Source: Bacillota bacterium (GTDB taxonomy: Bacteria > Bacillota > Clostridia > DSM-8532). From it: a DNA stretch of 10,649 nt. A program made the translations under genes and the position numbers. The notes under the pieces were generated by a model. The model made no database searches and was not told the origin of the DNA. It saw only the letters and a list, made by a program, of their open reading frames with translations. Position 1 is the stretch's first letter; every line of letters starts with the position of its first letter. The DNA lies in contig JAEWSN010000119.1 of the NCBI GenBank assembly GCA_023459915.1, positions 1 through 10,649 of the forward strand. The letters run 5' to 3'. This document shows, piece after piece, positions 6,864 to 10,649 of this stretch.

Positions 6864-8134
6864 GGTGCCGCCTCCTCTTGGGTCACATCCAGCAGGTCAC
6901 CCTCCGTGAGGCGGTGCGCGCCTTCGAGAATCAGCAAATCCCCCGCCGAAAGGCCATCCACGCGCACCTGCATGCCGTGGGTTTCATTCAGGGTGACCGC
7001 CGTCCGGTACGCAATGCCGCCCTGGGCCAGAAACACATGCCGGTCTCCCTGCGCGCTGACCGCCGTCAGCGGAATCCAAATGCCGGTCACCTTGCCGGTG
7101 ACAAACCGGACATCCACCACCTCGCCGGCCGTCAGCTTGTCTTGTGCCGTCTCCGTTCCAGCGGCTGCCCCTGTTGACGCACCCCCGGCCCGGGCATCCA
7201 CCGATATCTCCACCTCATAGGTCAGCGTGGCGGGATCCGGCACATCGGAAACACGCAGCACGGCGCCCGGCGTTTCGGCCGCACCCACCAGCACCTTCAT
7301 GCCGGGCAGAATGACGCGGGAGTCCGCCGCCGTCACGCCGGTGGTGACGGTTCGGACATCGGTGCCGAGCACCACGACAGGGTAGCCGGCGCCCACCAGC
7401 TCTCCCTCGGTCTGAAGCACCTCAAGCACGGTGCCATCCGCCTCCGCGATCAGCACGGCGTCCGTGAGCGCACGGGTTTGAAGCGCCAGCTGTGCCTCCG
7501 CCTGGGCCACCTGGGCAGACAGCGCGCGCACGTCCTCGTTTCTCGCCCCGCCCTGCACCTGTGCCAGCAGCGCCTTGGCCTGCTTGAGCTCATTCTCGCG
7601 GATATCCAGCTCCAGCTGAATCTGGTCGAGTTCCGCCTGGGCGGCCGCGCCTTCGGCGAACAGCGCCTGCGTCTTTTGGAGCAAATCGGCCGCGTAGTCC
7701 CTGGCATCCTGTGCCTTGGAAACATTCAGCCGGGCATTCTCCACATCCTCGGGTTCCGCTCCGTTCACCGCTTTCTGGTACTGGGCGCGCGCGGCAGCCA
7801 ACTGCGCCTCGGCGGCGTCCACGCCAAGCTGCAGCTCCGTGGTGTCCAGCGCGGCCAGCTCCATGCCCGCGGTCACGACATCTCCCTTGGAGACGCCGAT
7901 ACGCGCGATTTTGCCGCCTGTCTTGAAACCGGCCTTCACGGTGCTTTCCGTACTGACAATCCCCAGATAATCAAGGGTTTCGTCACGGGTTTCCTCCTGC
8001 AGGGCACGCACCACCACAGGTCTGGCCATCTGGACCTCATGCTCCGGCACATCCTGCCCCCCGCAACCCGCAAATAAAAAGACCCCGCCCACCAGAAACG
8101 GGAGCCAACGGGTCCACTTTCTTCTGCTTTTCAT
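6860..8134 (-). CDS. RND efflux membrane fusion (periplasmic adaptor) lipoprotein
   Basis: A 424-residue adaptor that docks onto the RND permease encoded just downstream. A basic N-terminus and hydrophobic segment end in FAGC, so Cys24 is the likely lipidated residue. Residues about 62-100 (with FKTGGKIARIGVSKGDVV) and 223-258 form the two halves of a biotinyl-lipoyl-like domain. Between them lies a long Ala, Gln and Glu-rich helical hairpin (about 102-222) predicted to be coiled coil. Beta-barrel and membrane-proximal domains follow to the C-terminus. The ATG at 8134 is chosen because AAGGAG (8147-8142) lies seven bases upstream and the signal sequence starts there; an in-frame ATG at 8191 has no useful ribosome binding site. 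The gene overlaps the permease gene by four bases. The leader contains competing hairpins, annotated separately. Confidence 0.93.
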   Translation of the reverse strand: MKSRRKWTRWLPFLVGGVFLFAGCGGQDVPEHEVQMARPVVVRALQEETRDETLDYLGIVSTESTVKAGFKTGGKIARIGVSKGDVVTAGMELAALDTTELQLGVDAAEAQLAAARAQYQKAVNGAEPEDVENARLNVSKAQDARDYAADLLQKTQALFAEGAAAQAELDQIQLELDIRENELKQAKALLAQVQGGARNEDVRALSAQVAQAEAQLALQTRALTDAVLIAEADGTVLEVLQTEGELVGAGYPVVVLGTDVRTVTTGVTAADSRVILPGMKVLVGAAETPGAVLRVSDVPDPATLTYEVEISVDARAGGASTGAAAGTETAQDKLTAGEVVDVRFVTGKVTGIWIPLTAVSAQGDRHVFLAQGGIAYRTAVTLNETHGMQVRVDGLSAGDLLILEGAHRLTEGDLLDVTQEEAAP

Positions 8135-8147
8135 GAAACCACTCCTT

Positions 8148-8221
8148 CCGGAGATATCACTCCGGCCGTTCAATATCTCAATCAATTCCATCCTGAATCA
8201 CGCTCTCTCAACGGCCGGAGT
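8148..8221 (-). promoter_or_regulatory. Competing hairpins in the leader of the efflux operon
   Basis: On the minus strand, ACTCCGGCCGTT (8221-8210) and AACGGCCGGAGT (8170-8159) are perfect 12-base complements around a 39-base loop. The second arm also contains CCGGAG (8165-8160), which can instead pair with CTCCGG (8153-8148), a 6-bp hairpin touching the Shine-Dalgarno AAGGAG at 8147-8142. The two folds cannot coexist. It may be a translation-control element, or the long repeat may be a DNA operator. I found no convincing promoter between here and the transposase remnant, and 8222-8381 shows no gene. Confidence 0.45.
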
Positions 8222-8381
8222 TATGACCGTTCCGGATATTCCACCGCCACCGCAATAACACCTGTGCGCACGGGCATGCAACCCCATCTTTTTGATACCA
8301 CCCAACCGTGCTTTTGTCTCCGCAATCTGCAACGCCGGTTGCCGGTTACATGCTTCTTACTTGTGGATTGTTTCTTGGTTT

Positions 8382-9514
8382 TCAACCTACGAGCTTGCGT
8401 ATTTTCTCGGGTTTCTTTTCCTCAAGATATCCATACGCCATCCCCAGCATGACCAACAACGCCAGACTACATCGCATCGTCATCTACCTGATGCCTCGGA
8501 TGGGATGAACCTCAAAACCGTACCCGCGATCCAATCGGCTGTTGACCCGTTCCACACTGGAACGCATGTTGTAGAGGCGCTCCCATTTATGACTGGTCCT
8601 GTCAACCGGAGTGAAGATCCGTTCATCAAATGAACGCTTGATTCGAAAACCGGATTTGACCGTGCAGTCTTTTGAACAATGACACGGAACCCCCTTTGCT
8701 TTCTGGGGGCACAGCTTTTTAAGGACATCCCGTTTGGCATCAGGTACTCAGCCGCACCACTAAGCCACTCTTTATCCCGCATCATCTCACTGACCAAATC
8801 TTTTCCTTCTGTATTGTCTGACACATTGGCTTTGGTGACACTCCATGCAACCGGCAATTCGTATGTTGCATCAACGACCAGATGCAGCTTGAATCCGCAT
8901 ATGAAGCGTAATTGTGCATTTCGAGACAATTCGCGCACCAATGAGCTTGCCGAGGCGTGTTGAAAAACGACACCCGCAAGCACAGCATGCCACATGGCAA
9001 CAACCGGATAGTCATCCCGGCCTTTCGACCGTTTCTTTTGAAGCATGGTGAGCAGACCTTCATCCGGAAGATGATCGATCAGTAGGCGTAAACGTTCGAG
9101 ATCGCCAAGGTTTTCAACAGGACCTTCTTCCTCGGGATGATGCGCAAGGTATTGGAAAACGCGGGCCCTGTAATTGTAAAGCGTTTTCTCCGCAATGGGT
9201 CGCAGTCCGATTTGACGGTTTCCCACGGCGTGGTTGACGAGATAGTTGAAATCATACTCATCCATCAACTGGTCATCCGACCAGCCGAACATATATTTGA
9301 AGAGTTCGAGTGAAACCAGGATATTGACTGGTGTGCTGGGTGCTCCTGTGTGACTGAACAATGGCCTAAACTTGGATTCATCAATGTTACAGAACACATC
9401 TCGATAGAATGGTACCGCCCAAGACTTCTCCAGACGTTTCTTGCTGCGCTCCGTCATGAGATTGTCTACATCGAAGAACGAAGGTTGGAAATGGTCATCA
9501 TGCTCACGAAACAT
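8382..9514 (-). pseudogene. Degenerate chimeric transposase
   Basis: The open frame runs from an ATG at 9514 (GAGGTG just upstream) to 8480, 344 codons. The first 133 or so residues (from MFREHDDHFQP to EEEGPV) match, from memory, the N-terminus of IS1182-type transposases. From about 9113 the frame continues as a different DDE transposase: LRLLIDHLPDEG, GRDDYPVVAMWHAVLAGVVF and LVRELSRNAQLRFICGF are typical of its N-terminus. The text then jumps to KLHLVVDATYELPVAW, skipping over 100 residues that should include the first catalytic Asp. After AAEYLMP (near 8730) the family reading shifts by one base: KSGFRI, RIFTP and SSVERVNSRLD lie in the next frame. They are followed by a TAG at 8486-8484, then a matching tail (from MTMRCSLALLVML) to a TGA at 8384-8382. 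Deletions, frameshift and stop make it inactive. No terminal inverted repeats were found. Confidence 0.8.
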
Positions 9515-9847
9515 GGTACACCTCGCTACGCTTGTCGCCAATGGTTTACATAATCATTATACCATGCTTTATGATCAATTGCTACTATTTATGCGGTTTT
9601 CAAGGAACAATTTTGAGTTCTTACACTGCAATCAAGCATAGAAGGTTCGTAAATTGTAACTGGCACGTGCAACTAATAATTTGCGGAAATGGAGTAAATG
9701 GATTACATATCGTTTTTCCATAAATGCAGTTGTTACCAATTGTTTAAGGGAAATATTCCAGATTGAACTAAATAATCTTGACGACTATAGTCTTGTGGGA
9801 TAGTTTATATATGGAATTGCTAAAAGATTATGGGGGGACGTTTTTTC
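9515..9847. other. AT-rich intergenic region at a base-composition boundary
   Basis: No gene is seen in these 333 bases. The GC content drops sharply near 9545 (17 of 60 bases are G or C in 9541-9600). A perfect -10 box TATAAT on the minus strand (9561-9556) with a weak -35 (TAGCAA, 17 bases upstream) could be the old transposase promoter. A promoter for the following plus-strand gene is annotated separately. Small palindromes are present (GCACGTGC near 9663-9670, GGAAATATTCC near 9749-9759), of unknown meaning. Confidence 0.6.
9778..9806 (+). promoter_or_regulatory. Candidate promoter with palindromic spacer
   Basis: TTGACG (9778-9783), a 17-base spacer and TAGTTT (9801-9806) form a fair -35 but weak -10 pair about 45 bases ahead of the secreted-protein start. 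A perfect 10-base palindrome, GACTATAGTC (9783-9792), begins at the last base of the -35 box and fills the first half of the spacer, where a repressor could bind. This is inferred from pattern and position. Confidence 0.4.
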
Positions 9848-10291
9848 ATGAAAAATCTTATTGGATTTGTTCTGTGTTCGATTTTTCTAGTCAACCTATC
9901 TCTATCTTTTGCAGCAGCCCCTGTTGTGGCAAGTCAAAATCCATTTTCTGAATGTCAAGCAATCATAGATCAGGTAAACAAAGAGTTAAACGCACAAATG
10001 CAGGTTGACAGAGGCCAAATCGATACAGTTCTAAAAAATATCAAAGAAAAAGGTATGAGTTTACAGGATTTCGAAAATGAAATTAGAAATGGGTTCATTA
10101 ATGCAACTGCTGTACCATCTCATTATGAACTCAACGCGGATTCAACTTATGAGAACATAATTCCTTCAAGCAACGAGGTCTTTCCTGTAGCGGATCAAGA
10201 GTATCCTGTTCCAGCAGGGACAAAGGGTTGTCCTCCTGTTATTCAACTTGGTGTAATTGAAACAAACGCTGTTGAAAAAACACTTTTTTAA
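9848..10291 (+). CDS. Secreted protein of unknown function, N-terminal part, ended by an in-frame TAA
   Basis: A 147-residue product that I do not recognise. It begins with a clear Sec signal peptide: MKNL, a hydrophobic core of about 18 residues, and SFAAAPVVASQ as the likely cleavage region. The mature part has a charged, probably helical segment (QAIIDQVNKELNAQ to NEIRNG) and then a Pro-rich stretch with VPAGTKGCPP. The ATG at 9848 is preferred over the one at 9830 because the signal peptide starts there and GGGGGG (about 9832-9837) sits at ribosome-binding distance. The frame stops at TAA 10289-10291, but the same frame continues open to 10543 with similar character. The two pieces are therefore probably one gene of about 231 codons broken by a nonsense codon. 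AT-rich codon use, unlike the genes to the left, suggests transfer. Confidence 0.6.
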   Translation: MKNLIGFVLCSIFLVNLSLSFAAAPVVASQNPFSECQAIIDQVNKELNAQMQVDRGQIDTVLKNIKEKGMSLQDFENEIRNGFINATAVPSHYELNADSTYENIIPSSNEVFPVADQEYPVPAGTKGCPPVIQLGVIETNAVEKTLF

Positions 10292-10294
10292 AAA

Positions 10295-10543
10295 GTGGTT
10301 ACACCCAGATATGTTGTTGACCAAGATATACGTCAAACATGCACAGCACCTAATGCTCTCCTATACCTTGATTCTACGATTCATAGTATTTCCGGGGCTA
10401 GTGGTACCTTTACGTATACTACCACAAACGGATCGGGTTCATTGAACCCCGGAAGCGGCAATTATTTCAGACCAGATTCTGGTACCCGTACAATCTCTTC
10501 AGACCGTAAGACATGTGCAGCTTATTATTGTTCCGCCGATTAA
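10295..10543 (+). CDS. Continuation of the secreted protein after the in-frame stop
   Basis: An 82-residue stretch in exactly the same frame as the gene before it, separated only by TAA and AAA. It is rich in Ser, Thr, Gly and Tyr (SGASGTFTYTTTNGSGS, GSGNYFRPDSGTRTISSD) with Cys residues near both ends, the look of an extracellular beta-sheet domain. A GTG at 10295 could be a start, but there is no Shine-Dalgarno sequence and no signal peptide, so independent translation is unlikely. It is best read as the C-terminal part of an interrupted gene, or reached only by stop-codon readthrough. The stop is TAA at 10541-10543. Function unknown. Confidence 0.5.
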   Translation: MVTPRYVVDQDIRQTCTAPNALLYLDSTIHSISGASGTFTYTTTNGSGSLNPGSGNYFRPDSGTRTISSDRKTCAAYYCSAD

Positions 10544-10649
10544 ACATCAGACGAGGCACCAGCATACTTCGTAAATTTCGAACCAAAATAGCTCTTCACT
10601 CTTTTTGGGTCCATTTGCGTCTTTTTCAAAACAGAACGAGCATTACCGC
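10540..10649 (-). CDS. Possible 3' end of a convergent gene, running off the window
   Basis: On the minus strand a frame is open from the window edge to TAA at 10542-10540, giving 35 residues rich in Lys and Ser (with KKTQMDPKRVKSYFG and KYAGASSDV). This is too short to identify. Support comes from the lack of stops in an AT-rich stretch, plausible codon use, and the tight convergent layout: its stop and that of the secreted-protein frame share the bases TTAA (10540-10543). It could also be a chance frame. Confidence 0.3.
   Translation of the reverse strand, partial: GNARSVLKKTQMDPKRVKSYFGSKFTKYAGASSDV

Noticed and set aside
3639..7220. Very long plus-strand open frame (1193 codons) opposite the efflux genes
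   Set aside because: It is the antisense shadow of the GC-rich RND and adaptor genes. Its translation is a run of His, Arg, Gly and Gln-rich text without domains, and it crosses the T-box and two real genes.
8135..8191. Start of the membrane fusion protein at 8191
   Set aside because: It would put 19 residues in front of the signal sequence and has no spaced ribosome binding site; the ATG at 8134 has both.
8264..8633. Several short plus-strand frames between the efflux operon and the transposase
   Set aside because: No ribosome binding sites or domain-like content. They overlap the 3' remnant of the transposase on the other strand.
10257..10445. Out-of-frame 62-codon plus-strand frame over the split secreted gene, considered as a -1 frameshift product
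   Set aside because: A -1 shift at TTT-TAA leads within a few codons to TGA, and the 62-codon frame has no coding character, while the zero frame after TAA does.
1..10649. CRISPR arrays, tRNA or rRNA genes, attachment sites
   Set aside because: No regularly spaced repeats, cloverleaf-type sequences or paired direct repeats were seen on either strand.

Overview
The window looks like a piece of a GC-rich Firmicute chromosome, probably Clostridia (inference). The main evidence is a T-box leader in front of trpB, strong AGGAGG-type ribosome binding sites, and lipoprotein signals on two proteins. From about 1 to 8230 the DNA is GC-rich with normal gene density (39 of 60 bases are G or C in 541-600). 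From about 9545 to the end it is AT-rich (17 of 60 in 9541-9600). A dead transposase sits at the change.

Layout. 15-1112 (+): an iron-containing alcohol dehydrogenase with all four metal ligands. 1200-1490 and 1545-2108 (+): a small two-helix membrane protein, then a lipoprotein that stops about 60 residues into what looks like a DUF4015-type (putative glycoside hydrolase) domain. Its last codons lie inside a 12-bp terminator hairpin (2096-2129) that also serves the convergent trpB. 2155-3381 (-): a stand-alone tryptophan synthase beta chain, led by a promoter and a tryptophan-type T-box riboswitch with its terminator (3505-3826). Starved cells with uncharged tRNA-Trp should therefore switch trpB on. 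3807-8134 (-): a translationally coupled pair, a lipoprotein membrane fusion protein followed by an RND efflux permease, with no outer-membrane channel gene in view. The -35 box of the trpB promoter lies in the last codons of the RND gene.

8382-9514 (-): a decayed transposase that appears to be an in-frame chimera of two different transposase families, with further internal deletions, a frameshift and a stop codon. 9848-10543 (+): an AT-rich gene for a secreted protein of unknown function, split by one in-frame TAA that sits at the centre of a palindrome. 10540-10649 (-): possibly the 3' end of another gene, convergent and sharing a TTAA stop with it.

Nothing here is clearly a new multi-gene system. 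The best candidates for a second look are the interrupted secreted protein, the stacked alternative hairpins ahead of the efflux operon, the truncated DUF4015 gene ending in a terminator, and the chimeric transposase at the base-composition boundary.
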